Shown one piece after another: positions 15,762 through 23,708 of a stretch of 43,045 nt of DNA. A program made the position numbers and the translations under genes. This DNA comes from Sulfurimonas sp. (GTDB lineage Bacteria > Campylobacterota > Campylobacteria > Campylobacterales > Sulfurimonadaceae): assembly GCA_027019325.1 (NCBI GenBank), contig JALUWT010000111.1, positions 1 through 43,045 of the forward strand, given 5' to 3'. Numbering within the stretch: the first letter of the stretch is position 1; each line of letters begins with the position of its first letter. Under the pieces are notes generated by a model that did not search any database, was not told where the DNA came from, and saw nothing but the letters and a program-made list of their open reading frames with translations.

Positions 15762-17063
15762 TTACCTTCTTTTGCTTTTAAAATTGACATCAAAACTACG
15801 CTGAGAGTTTGCCTTGACTTTGAGCGTAAATGTAACTAAATTTCCCTTAGTATAAACATATTTGAGTTTTGAATCTATGTAAGAGCCACTTTTTTTGTTA
15901 AATGGAATCTTCAGTGTAATGGTTTTGTCTTCATTAGAGTTATTAGAAATTTTGTACTCTATGCGTACATCAAACTGTGTGTTAGTGTCCTTGCGTGAGA
16001 GCATTTTTTGTGTTACTTTGGTGTCAAAGTCTTTGCCGACTCTGAGTGTTACCGGAGTGTTTTTTGGCGTATTTGCGATGTTGTCTTCGCCTAAAAGCAG
16101 TTTTTCCTCTGCATCTTTTGCGTAGATACGAACAAGACCTGTTGGGAGTTCTCTTTGCAGATCTTTTAACTGTACTTCGCGTGTAACACCGCTTGAACGC
16201 TCACCCATAAGATAAAGAGGATTGTTCATGGTCGCGATGTAACTGTTTTGAATTGCCACATCACTTTGTTTGAAAAGTTTTACTCTTGTTTTTTCAAAGG
16301 CATTGAGATCCATTCTACGTGGCAGGGCGTAGTGATGGTATCCGGCTATAGATTTGTGTGCAATGTTCTCTTTATCAGAAGCGAGCATGCGACTTCTGTA
16401 GGCAACAGCTTGTACGTGATTGTAGGCTCTGTTTATATCTCCAGCAATGAGATTGACAGTGGCATTTTTAAAATCTTTTCCTGAGTTGTTGACAATGTCT
16501 ACCCATGCGGTAATATCTGCTTTATCTTTGTGCAAATTGAGAACATAGTCACTTGAAAAAGTGATATTGCGGGCAAGATAGCTGATATCGACATTTGTCT
16601 TAAGTGTTTTTGCACTTTTTATCTCAAATGCAAGAGTGTTATCTGCTTGCAAATTTTTTGGAAGATAAGGGAAAATCATCTCCGCTGTCTGCACAGTCTC
16701 TATTGTACCGGCACTGTTTTTGACAATGGCATGGTGACCACTCAGTGCTAAAAGTGTGACTTTGGAACCATGAGAAATCGCAACTTTTTTGCCTATGAAT
16801 TTTTTTGCCAAATCATGCTGGGTAAGGTTTTTACGTCTGTAAACCTGTGAATAGAGCGTAACAGCTTCCGGTAATTCAATATCTACGGAGTTGTTGATGA
16901 GTGTGTTTGGTATATCATCATATTCTAATTCTCTGTCTGTTTTTTTGATTTCAAATTCTTGAGACTCTTGAACGAGGGCAATATCTGAATTATAAATTGT
17001 AAGTGTTGTTGCGAAAATTGTCTGCGTGAGAACAAAGCTTGAAAGTAAAATGATTCTTTTCAT
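15762..17063 (-). CDS. Secreted DUF4139-family protein
   Basis: Starting at the ATG 17063 (ribosome site GGAA 5 bases upstream), this 433-aa protein has a signal peptide ending TIFA and begins with TLTIYNSDIALVQES, typical of DUF4139 proteins. The remainder is beta-rich with a conserved body (YLARNITFSSDYVLNL, then WVDIVNNSGKDFKNATVNLIAGD) that matches the family pattern. No catalytic motif or membrane anchor is evident, so it is probably periplasmic. Function in the family is unknown. A longer frame to 17120 lacks a ribosome site and would bury the signal peptide. Confidence 0.75.
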   Translation of the reverse strand: MKRIILLSSFVLTQTIFATTLTIYNSDIALVQESQEFEIKKTDRELEYDDIPNTLINNSVDIELPEAVTLYSQVYRRKNLTQHDLAKKFIGKKVAISHGSKVTLLALSGHHAIVKNSAGTIETVQTAEMIFPYLPKNLQADNTLAFEIKSAKTLKTNVDISYLARNITFSSDYVLNLHKDKADITAWVDIVNNSGKDFKNATVNLIAGDINRAYNHVQAVAYRSRMLASDKENIAHKSIAGYHHYALPRRMDLNAFEKTRVKLFKQSDVAIQNSYIATMNNPLYLMGERSSGVTREVQLKDLQRELPTGLVRIYAKDAEEKLLLGEDNIANTPKNTPVTLRVGKDFDTKVTQKMLSRKDTNTQFDVRIEYKISNNSNEDKTITLKIPFNKKSGSYIDSKLKYVYTKGNLVTFTLKVKANSQRSFDVNFKSKRR

Positions 17064-17123
17064 AAAGTTCCTTTTTGATATAAAGTATGATACACTTGTA
17101 AAAAAAATAAAAGGCAACAAGTT

Positions 17124-18251
17124 TTGATTACGACTCCTTTTGCTTATCTATTCATCATCGCGCTTAGTGTTACCTTTTTTCATCTTCTTGTCACACGAAC
17201 AAAGATACGCATCTTTGAATTTCTGCCTGCTGTGGTTATGATTTATGCTTTTATGATGCTGCTTGCCTCTTTAGGTACGTTCAGTTACAATGCAGCTATC
17301 AATAATGTCTACACACTGACAAAGACAAACCTTCTGCCTGCAATGCTCTTTTTAATGCTTCTGCAGATTGATTTCAGGCACTTTCTTAAACTCGGTAAAA
17401 AACTTCTTGTTGCGTACATCTTGGCAGTGAGTTCCATCGCTTTTGCATTTATAGCTGTCGCTGCACTGTTTCATTTCCCTCATGAAATGGCAGCTGCTTT
17501 TGGTGCATTGGCAGGCAGTTGGATGGGCGGAACGGCAAATATGGTGGCAGTGGGCTCTGCTCTTGGTGTGAATGAAGATGCCTTTGCCTATGCACTTGTC
17601 GTAGACAGTGTGAACTATACACTCTGGGTGATGCTGCTTCTTTTTCTCGTTCCATTTGCAAAATTTTTCAATCGTTTTACAAAAAGTGAAGCCAATCTTG
17701 CCTATCTGAGTGAAATAGGATGCGCCTGTGCAATGGGTGCAAAAAGATACTGGCTGCTCATCGTTTTAGCACTTTTTGCCTCTTTGGCTGCACAAATGCT
17801 GGCAAACCATTTTGTCATCCTCAACAAAACGACAAGCATTGTCATCATCGCCACGCTTTTAGGCGTACTTGGCTCGTTTACACGGCTGCGTGAGCTCAAC
17901 GGCTCCAGTGAAGTGGCAACGACAATGCTCTACATCCTCATTGCACTCATTGGTTCAAAAGCGGTGATTGCAAACTTTAGTGGTCTTGGTGTTTATGTTG
18001 TAGCAGGTTTTGTTATTTTACTTATTCACGCACTGTTGATGGTGCTTGGCGCCAAACTTTTTAAGCTTGACCTTTTTAGCATTGCTGTTGCATCATTGGC
18101 AAACATCGGCGGTGTGGCATCCGCGCCAATTTTAGCGGCAACCTACAACAAAAATCTTGTAAGTGTCGGTGTACTTATGGCCATTATGGGCTATTTGATT
18201 GGTACGTTCGGTGGACTTTTTGTCGGAACGCTCTTACTACGCCTCTCTTAA
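17124..18251 (+). CDS. DUF819-family membrane protein
   Basis: This 375-aa inner-membrane protein has about ten hydrophobic helices and the GALAGSWMGGTANMVAVG segment characteristic of DUF819, repeated in weaker form near the C-terminus (SLANIGGVASAPILAATY). The two related halves suggest an inverted-repeat transporter fold (inference); no substrate is known. Translation probably starts at TTG 17124 with AAAGG 10 bases upstream. It is divergent from the DUF4139 gene, and its 3' end overlaps the convergent diguanylate cyclase gene by 15 bases. Confidence 0.8.
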   Translation: MITTPFAYLFIIALSVTFFHLLVTRTKIRIFEFLPAVVMIYAFMMLLASLGTFSYNAAINNVYTLTKTNLLPAMLFLMLLQIDFRHFLKLGKKLLVAYILAVSSIAFAFIAVAALFHFPHEMAAAFGALAGSWMGGTANMVAVGSALGVNEDAFAYALVVDSVNYTLWVMLLLFLVPFAKFFNRFTKSEANLAYLSEIGCACAMGAKRYWLLIVLALFASLAAQMLANHFVILNKTTSIVIIATLLGVLGSFTRLRELNGSSEVATTMLYILIALIGSKAVIANFSGLGVYVVAGFVILLIHALLMVLGAKLFKLDLFSIAVASLANIGGVASAPILAATYNKNLVSVGVLMAIMGYLIGTFGGLFVGTLLLRLS

Positions 18252-19493
18252 ATTCTCTTGTACGCAGTTGCGTCCGGAATCTTTGGCCCGATACATAGCA
18301 ATGTCTGCAGCTTTTATTAACGCTTCATAGGAGTTGTGCTTTTCATTGAGTTCGGCGACACCGATGCTTACTGTTATACTAAAGAGAGCCTGCGTATCAC
18401 TCTGAAATTTCAAAGCTGCGATTGTTTTGATTAGCCGTACGGCAAAATCATGCGCATGCGAAAGGGACGTTTCAGGTAAGACAATAACAAACTCTTCGCC
18501 TCCATATCTGCCTGAGTAGTCGATCTCACGCAGACTATTTTTTAAAAGAGCGGCAAGTTCTTTGATGACTCTGTCTCCCATCTGATGTCCATAGGTATCG
18601 TTGATTTGCTTAAAGTAATCAATGTCAAGCATGCAAACAGATAAGGGTGTATGATATCTCTGCGCTCTATGGATATCGCGCTTGAGCAACTCATCGAGTA
18701 TCCGTCTGTTGTAGAGAGTGGTTAGAGAATCATGGCGGGAAAGATATCGGAGCTTGAACTCCAGTTCTTTTCTGTCTGTGATGTTGCGTGAGAGTATCAT
18801 CACCGTCGGTTCTGCTTCGTTGTTGTGTTTTAAACTTGCAGAGAGCTCAAACCAGAGCTTGTCTTGGGGTGTCTGTATCTCTATCTGCTCTCCTGAAGAA
18901 CTACCTTCTTGGAGTGTGTGATTGATGGTATCCATTACTGTTTGTGCAGCAGCCAAAGGAAGTATTTCTGTCACACTGTTGCCTAAAAGCTGTTCTTTAT
19001 TTGCAGCGAGTTCTTGAGGATTGTGTGCCCACACATTGATATAGATTCCATCTCGGCTAAGTTCAAACATTAAATCAGGTATGGCTGTAAGTATGGCATC
19101 TTGTGCATGAATGGTCTCTTCAAGTTGTTGACGTGTCTCTTTGAGTTGTGTCGTATCTAATACAGAAACAAAACTTTTTCCCGACTCTTTAAAGTATGTA
19201 ACACTTGCAAGTACATGAAGATATCCATTTTTTGTTTTGAGCCTGATATCGTAATTTTGAGGGAGGTCTTTTGCACCTTGTATGCGTCTGAGATGGTTTT
19301 CTTGCAGTATATTGCAGTCATCTGCATCATAAATCCACTCTAAAAAGGGTGTGCCAACAAACTCATTCTCTTTTAGCTCTAAAAGTTGCAGTAATTTTTT
19401 GTTTGCCATACAAAGCGTTCCATCACGCTCTATGGCAGCAATCCCTATATTTATATTAGAAAAGAGCGTGTTATAATCAATTGACGTCAGCAT
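18237..19493 (-). CDS. PAS-PAS-GGDEF diguanylate cyclase
   Basis: From ATG 19493, with a strong GGGAGG ribosome site, the protein is 418 aa. Two PAS domains (about residues 5-115 and 125-245) lead into a GGDEF domain with an intact GGEEF active site and an RxxD inhibitory site (REID) five residues before it, so it should make c-di-GMP from GTP with product feedback. No membrane segment is seen, so sensing is cytoplasmic; heme, flavin or other PAS ligands cannot be judged. An upstream ATG at 19520 is less well placed. Confidence 0.92.
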   Translation of the reverse strand: MLTSIDYNTLFSNINIGIAAIERDGTLCMANKKLLQLLELKENEFVGTPFLEWIYDADDCNILQENHLRRIQGAKDLPQNYDIRLKTKNGYLHVLASVTYFKESGKSFVSVLDTTQLKETRQQLEETIHAQDAILTAIPDLMFELSRDGIYINVWAHNPQELAANKEQLLGNSVTEILPLAAAQTVMDTINHTLQEGSSSGEQIEIQTPQDKLWFELSASLKHNNEAEPTVMILSRNITDRKELEFKLRYLSRHDSLTTLYNRRILDELLKRDIHRAQRYHTPLSVCMLDIDYFKQINDTYGHQMGDRVIKELAALLKNSLREIDYSGRYGGEEFVIVLPETSLSHAHDFAVRLIKTIAALKFQSDTQALFSITVSIGVAELNEKHNSYEALIKAADIAMYRAKDSGRNCVQENLREA

Positions 19494-19533
19494 AAAACAC
19501 CTCCCACTTATTAATATCATAGAATAATTTACA

Positions 19534-19539
19534 TATAAT
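19534..19539 (+). promoter_or_regulatory. Candidate -10 box for the membrane protein/epimerase operon
   Basis: TATAAT 33 bases upstream of the TTG start, within the 79-base divergent gap to the diguanylate cyclase gene. Confidence 0.5.
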
Positions 19540-19572
19540 AAAGCTTATGATTTTTATCCAGAGGATGATTTT

Positions 19573-19956
19573 TTGATTGTATATAGCTATATATTCCTTT
19601 ATATACTGCTTGAATTGTATGAAGTACAGTGGCAGAAAGCCGAGACGATTATAGGAATGCTTGCGCGTATGTATCAGCAGTATCATAAAAGTATCTTTTT
19701 GTTTTTGATTATGCATCCGACCTTTTATTTTGCTGTCTGGTTTGTGTTTGAAACTAATTATAATCCTTATGCTGTGACACTTTTACTTTTTAAATCAGCT
19801 GATATTATTACCAAGATTCTGCTCATTAAAAAAGTTTTCATTGACAAAGAGTTAAGTGAGGAGTTTAGTGTCTCACTTTTTACGCCTATTGGTCCCTATA
19901 TGCCCTATGTTGGTATACTTCTGTACCCATTTTTTATCTATATGGCACTTTCATGA
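19573..19956 (+). CDS. Small membrane protein of unknown function
   Basis: This 127-aa protein starts at TTG with GAGG 8 bases upstream. It has three or so hydrophobic segments: an N-terminal one (VYSYIFLYILLELY), a middle one (FLFLIMHPTFYFAVWFVF) and a C-terminal one (MPYVGILLYPFFIYMA). I do not recognise the family. Its stop overlaps the ATG of the dipeptide epimerase gene (ATGA), so the two are translationally coupled and may act together, for example in handling murein peptides (inference). Confidence 0.7.
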   Translation: MIVYSYIFLYILLELYEVQWQKAETIIGMLARMYQQYHKSIFLFLIMHPTFYFAVWFVFETNYNPYAVTLLLFKSADIITKILLIKKVFIDKELSEEFSVSLFTPIGPYMPYVGILLYPFFIYMALS

Positions 19957-20987
19957 AAATTGCTGTAATTACACTCACGCAAGAAAAAATTGCACTTAAA
20001 ACGCCTTTTATCACTGCCTTGCGTGAGGTACGGGATGTGGAGTTCATTCGCGTAAAAATCCTCTGTGATGATGGGAGTTTTACTTACGGAGAAGCACCGG
20101 CGACCAAAGCTGTTACGGGAGAGACATTAGAGAGTATCAGAGAAAATATTTTGGCCGTTAAAGAGCTGTTGATAGGCAAAGAGATAGCAGTCTCTCTAGA
20201 GGCATTACACCAGACAACTATAGGCTCAAGCGCAAAGGCGGCCTTGGATATGGCACTGCTCTTTTTACTTGCTAAGCAGAAAAAAAAGCCTTTGCAAGAA
20301 TTCTTTCATATTAAAGATACAACACCAATAAAGACAGATATCACCATTAGTTTAGGCAGTGCTGAGGTGATGTTTGAAGATGCAAAGCGTGCTCTGCGTG
20401 AGCAGAAGAACATTTTAAAAGTAAAGCTTGGCAGTGATATCGCTCACGCAGTTGAAGTATCGCAACTTCTCTCACGCAAACTGCCTCACGCAACGCTGCT
20501 CATTGATGCAAATCAGGCTTGGAATTTAGAAGAGAGTCTGTATTATCTGCGTGAGACGCAAAACTGTGCGATGGAGCTTATAGAACAGCCGGTGGCTGCT
20601 GCAGATTTAGAGAGTTTGAAAAAGATAAGTCAGGCAAGTAAAGTGCCAATTTTGGCAGATGAAGCAGTCTTTACGCTGCAAGATGTGAAAGATGTTGTGC
20701 AAAACAGCTGTGCAGATATGATAAATATTAAACTCATGAAGTGTGGCGGTCTTTCAAAAGCTGTAGAGATTTTAGAATATGCACGTAAAGAGAAGATTAC
20801 ATGTATGCTTGGGTCGATGTTAGAAGGGCCATACTCCATCAATGCAGCGATATATCTTGCTTTTGCTTACAGAGATGTGGTGCAATTTGTGGATTTGGAC
20901 TCGCCTCTGCTTTATAAAGAGATGCCTCACGAACTTGATTTTGTTTATGAGGCGAATGAAATCATTTTTAAAAATATCCCACTTTAA
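19953..20987 (+). CDS. L-Ala-D/L-Glu-type dipeptide epimerase (enolase superfamily)
   Basis: This 344-aa enolase-superfamily protein has the first catalytic Lys in LKVKLG (about residue 161), metal ligands in LIDANQAWN, ELIEQPV and ILADEAV, and the second Lys in INIKLMKCGG, followed by GSMLEGPYS. This is the pattern of YcjG/YkfB dipeptide epimerases, which invert the Glu in Ala-Glu peptides released from peptidoglycan. Exact dipeptide preference is not readable. Seven TGCGTGAG octamers on either strand lie in this 1-kb gene. Confidence 0.88.
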   Translation: MKIAVITLTQEKIALKTPFITALREVRDVEFIRVKILCDDGSFTYGEAPATKAVTGETLESIRENILAVKELLIGKEIAVSLEALHQTTIGSSAKAALDMALLFLLAKQKKKPLQEFFHIKDTTPIKTDITISLGSAEVMFEDAKRALREQKNILKVKLGSDIAHAVEVSQLLSRKLPHATLLIDANQAWNLEESLYYLRETQNCAMELIEQPVAAADLESLKKISQASKVPILADEAVFTLQDVKDVVQNSCADMINIKLMKCGGLSKAVEILEYARKEKITCMLGSMLEGPYSINAAIYLAFAYRDVVQFVDLDSPLLYKEMPHELDFVYEANEIIFKNIPL

Positions 20988-20999
20988 GAAACAAAAAGA

Positions 21000-21005
21000 T
21001 ATAAT
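21000..21005 (+). promoter_or_regulatory. -10 box of the DUF4143-type ATPase gene
   Basis: TATAAT 32 bases before the ATG at 21038, with an AAAAGGA ribosome site between. Confidence 0.5.
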
Positions 21006-21037
21006 TTTGTTGTTTAGAATGAACAAAAGGATTGTAT

Positions 21038-22231
21038 ATGTTAGAAGTCCTCTTTAGAAAACAGGAATATATCTATAGAAAAATCGAAAAAATAGAGTAT
21101 AAACGATATTTTTTTAATGAAGTTGATTTTGAAGAGAAGCTTATTGGGCTTATCGGTGCTAGAGGGATTGGAAAGACCACTTTTTTACTGCAGTATTTGC
21201 AATCTCTCGAAATCCAAGAGAGTAAAAAACTCTACTTTAGTGTAGACAGTATTGTTACAAGCAATATGAAACTTTTTGAGATAGCTGAAGATTTTTATAA
21301 CCTTGGCGGGGAAGTCTTGGTAATAGATGAGATACATAAATATAAAGATTTTGAGATAGAGCTAAAAGAGATTTATGATTTTTTGGACCTCAAAGTTATT
21401 TTCAGTGGTAGCAGTGCTGTTGTATTAGAGCATAAAAAAGCTGACCTGAGTCGCAGAGCTATGATATATAGACTTAAAGGATTGAGTTTTAGGGAGTTCT
21501 TAGAGTTGAAACTTGGCAGTAATTTTGCATCTTTTAGTTTGGATGAAATCTTGCAAGACCACATAACAATAGCCAGAGACATAGCCAAAAAGATAAAACC
21601 GCTTGAACATTTTAAAGAGTATCTAAAGTGTGGATATTACCCATTTTATTTTGAAACAAAAGAGAGTTACTGTATAAAACTTGAAGAGACTATCAATACA
21701 GTTATAGAGAGTGATTTGCCTATTATCTTTAATATAGAGCCATCAAATATACATAAACTCAAACAACTAACAGCTTACATTTGTACTTCAAAGCCTTATG
21801 AGTTGAACCTGACATCGTTAGCTCAAAAGATAGGAATTAATAGAAAAACACTTTATCAATATATTTACTATCTTAATTTAGGCAATATTTTTAGTCGTCT
21901 TGAAGCAAAAGGAAAAGGTGATAGTGTTTTTTCCAAACCTGCCAAGCTTTATCTGAATAATCCAAATCTTAACAACTGTTATTGCCAAAAAAAAGAGGTC
22001 GGTACTATACGAGAGGAATTTTTTCTCAATATGCTAAGCCTTAAGCATAAACTTCTCTATCCCAAACAAGGTGATTTTTTAGTAGATGAAAAATATACAT
22101 TTGAGATAGGTGGAAAAGATAAAAGTTTTAAACAGATAAAAGATATGTGTGATTCTTTTGTAGCGGCTGATAATATAGAAGTGGGCTTTGGCAAGAAAGT
22201 GCCTCTTTGGTTGTTTGGATTTTTGTATTAA
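21038..22231 (+). CDS. AAA ATPase with DUF4143-like C-terminal region
   Basis: This 397-aa protein has Walker A GARGIGKTT near residue 40, Walker B EVLVIDEIHK, a sensor-like IFSGSSA and an Arg-rich segment (DLSRRAMIYRLKGLSFREFL) typical of AAA_14/DUF4143 ATPases, often called archaeal-type. A winged-helix stretch (LTSLAQKIGINRKTLYQYIYYL) sits in the middle, and a restriction-like end (FTFEIGGKDKSFKQIKD) closes the protein. The biological role of this widespread group is unknown; members are commonly mobile and patchily distributed. It stands alone with its own promoter and is AT-richer than its neighbours, which is compatible with horizontal acquisition. Confidence 0.8.
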   Translation: MLEVLFRKQEYIYRKIEKIEYKRYFFNEVDFEEKLIGLIGARGIGKTTFLLQYLQSLEIQESKKLYFSVDSIVTSNMKLFEIAEDFYNLGGEVLVIDEIHKYKDFEIELKEIYDFLDLKVIFSGSSAVVLEHKKADLSRRAMIYRLKGLSFREFLELKLGSNFASFSLDEILQDHITIARDIAKKIKPLEHFKEYLKCGYYPFYFETKESYCIKLEETINTVIESDLPIIFNIEPSNIHKLKQLTAYICTSKPYELNLTSLAQKIGINRKTLYQYIYYLNLGNIFSRLEAKGKGDSVFSKPAKLYLNNPNLNNCYCQKKEVGTIREEFFLNMLSLKHKLLYPKQGDFLVDEKYTFEIGGKDKSFKQIKDMCDSFVAADNIEVGFGKKVPLWLFGFLY

Positions 22232-22263
22232 AGCACTTTCAGAAAGCTTTCATTTTGTATTTA

Positions 22264-23595
22264 TTAAGCAGGTTTTGCGATAAAGCGCAGCCAGATAAAG
22301 CCGAGGGCACCGGCTAGCAGTGAGGCGGAAAGGATGCCTATTTTTGCTTGAAAAATAAGTTCACTATTGCCGACAAATGCCAAATCTGCAACAAAAATAC
22401 TCATCGTAAATCCAATACCGCCAAGAGCGGCAACTCCAAAAATTTGACTCATAGAACTGCCTTGAGGAAGCTTTGCAAGCCCTGTTTTAATCGCGACGAA
22501 GGAAACTCCAGCTATACCTAAAATCTTTCCTCCAATGAGGCCAACAATGATTCCAAGAGAGACCGGCTCAAGAATCACATGGGCAATAGATGCAAAGTTG
22601 ATGTGAATACCTGCATTGGCAAGGGCAAAGAGTGGAATGACAATTAAACTCACAGGCAGATGTAACTCCTGTTCCAAGCGTGTTGCAGGGGAACTGACAG
22701 CATCAATACGGTCTTTAATATTTTGAAGGATGGCTTTTTGCTGCTCATGCATGGTATGGTCTGTTGCTACGGGGTAGCTGTCATACTCTTCAAGCAGATT
22801 TTTTGTCTGCTGTGTTAAATCGATAGGCGGAATTTTTGGTTTTGATGGAATGGCAAAGGCCGCGATAACACCAGCTATTGTCGCATGAATACCTGATTCA
22901 AGCATAAAAAACCACATAAAGATACCGACAATAAAGTAGGGGAGTATAGCATGAATCCCAAAACGATTAAAGCTGACCATAATCAAAAACATACCGCCTG
23001 CCAAAAGTAAAAAATCAAAATGAATCTGTGAAGTATAAAAAAGAGCGATGACTACAACGGCACCCAGGTCATCTACAATGGCAAGGGCTACAAGAAAGGT
23101 TACAAGTGCAGGAGAGACTCTACGACCAAGTAAAACAAGCGCTGAAATGGCAAAGGCAATATCTGTCGCCATGGGAATTCCCCAGCCGCTTGCACCGATA
23201 GTTCCGGAGTTTATACCCATAAAAATAAGTGCAGGTACTATCATTCCGCCAATAGCAGCTAAAATAGGCAGGATTGCCACTTTGATGTTAGAGAGCTCAC
23301 CGACAAGTATTTCACGTTTAATCTCAAGTCCTATCATAAAGAAAAAAATTGCCATCAGTCCGTCATTTATCCAGTGGGACAGGGAGTTTTTTATCTGTAA
23401 AGAACCGATGTCAAACTCTATTTTTGTATGAATAATGTGCTGATAAATTTCATAAAATGGTGAATTTGCAATAATGAGGGCAATGATTGTCGTCCCCATT
23501 AGGATTAGACCTGTTGTCGTTTGTGCATGTAAAAAATGTTCAAATGGAGTGTATACTTTTTTAAAAGCTCTCTCCCAAGGTGCATACATTCTCAT
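22264..23595 (-). CDS. nhaA: Na+/H+ antiporter NhaA
   Basis: This inner-membrane antiporter expels Na+ for H+. The 443-aa protein has about twelve helices, the ALAIVDDLGAVVVIALFY motif with the two essential Asp residues, and the PMATDIAFAISAL segment. A long hydrophilic loop in mid-protein, including PKIPPIDLTQQTK, separates the halves. The start at 23595 is chosen for its AAGGAAG ribosome site; the longer frame to 23634 has none. It is divergent from the P-type ATPase. Confidence 0.95.
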   Translation of the reverse strand: MRMYAPWERAFKKVYTPFEHFLHAQTTTGLILMGTTIIALIIANSPFYEIYQHIIHTKIEFDIGSLQIKNSLSHWINDGLMAIFFFMIGLEIKREILVGELSNIKVAILPILAAIGGMIVPALIFMGINSGTIGASGWGIPMATDIAFAISALVLLGRRVSPALVTFLVALAIVDDLGAVVVIALFYTSQIHFDFLLLAGGMFLIMVSFNRFGIHAILPYFIVGIFMWFFMLESGIHATIAGVIAAFAIPSKPKIPPIDLTQQTKNLLEEYDSYPVATDHTMHEQQKAILQNIKDRIDAVSSPATRLEQELHLPVSLIVIPLFALANAGIHINFASIAHVILEPVSLGIIVGLIGGKILGIAGVSFVAIKTGLAKLPQGSSMSQIFGVAALGGIGFTMSIFVADLAFVGNSELIFQAKIGILSASLLAGALGFIWLRFIAKPA

Positions 23596-23663
23596 TGCTC
23601 TTCCTTCTGTTTGTTTATAAAGAAATCTTAGCATAAGTAAAGTGAATTGATACTAAATATTGT

Positions 23664-23669
23664 TATAAT
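23664..23669 (+). promoter_or_regulatory. -10 box upstream of the P-type ATPase gene
   Basis: TATAAT followed after 6 bases by an ATG (23676) that opens a 10-codon frame, and after 35 bases by the ATPase ATG with AAAGGG ribosome site. Confidence 0.6.
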
Positions 23670-23675
23670 AATTGG

Positions 23676-23708
23676 ATGAAAATTTGCACTAAAAGGGTTT
23701 TAAAATGA
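23676..23708 (+). CDS. Possible 10-codon upstream ORF coupled to the P-type ATPase
   Basis: The frame reads MKICTKRVLK and stops at TGA (23706-23708), which overlaps the ATPase ATG (23705) as ATGA. Its own ATG lies exactly 6 bases after the -10 box, so it would be translated as a leaderless leader peptide whose ribosomes run through the ATPase ribosome site. It may equally be chance. Confidence 0.25.
   Translation: MKICTKRVLK

Noticed and set aside
21019-21057. 12-codon frame (MNKRIVYVRSPL) overlapping the DUF4143-type ATPase start
   Set aside because: No ribosome site and no positional -10 match; the AAAAGGA inside it serves the ATPase start at 21038.
21038-22231. DUF4143-type ATPase as part of a defence island or phage
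   Set aside because: No nuclease, toxin, integrase or repeat borders nearby; neighbours are housekeeping or metabolic genes.
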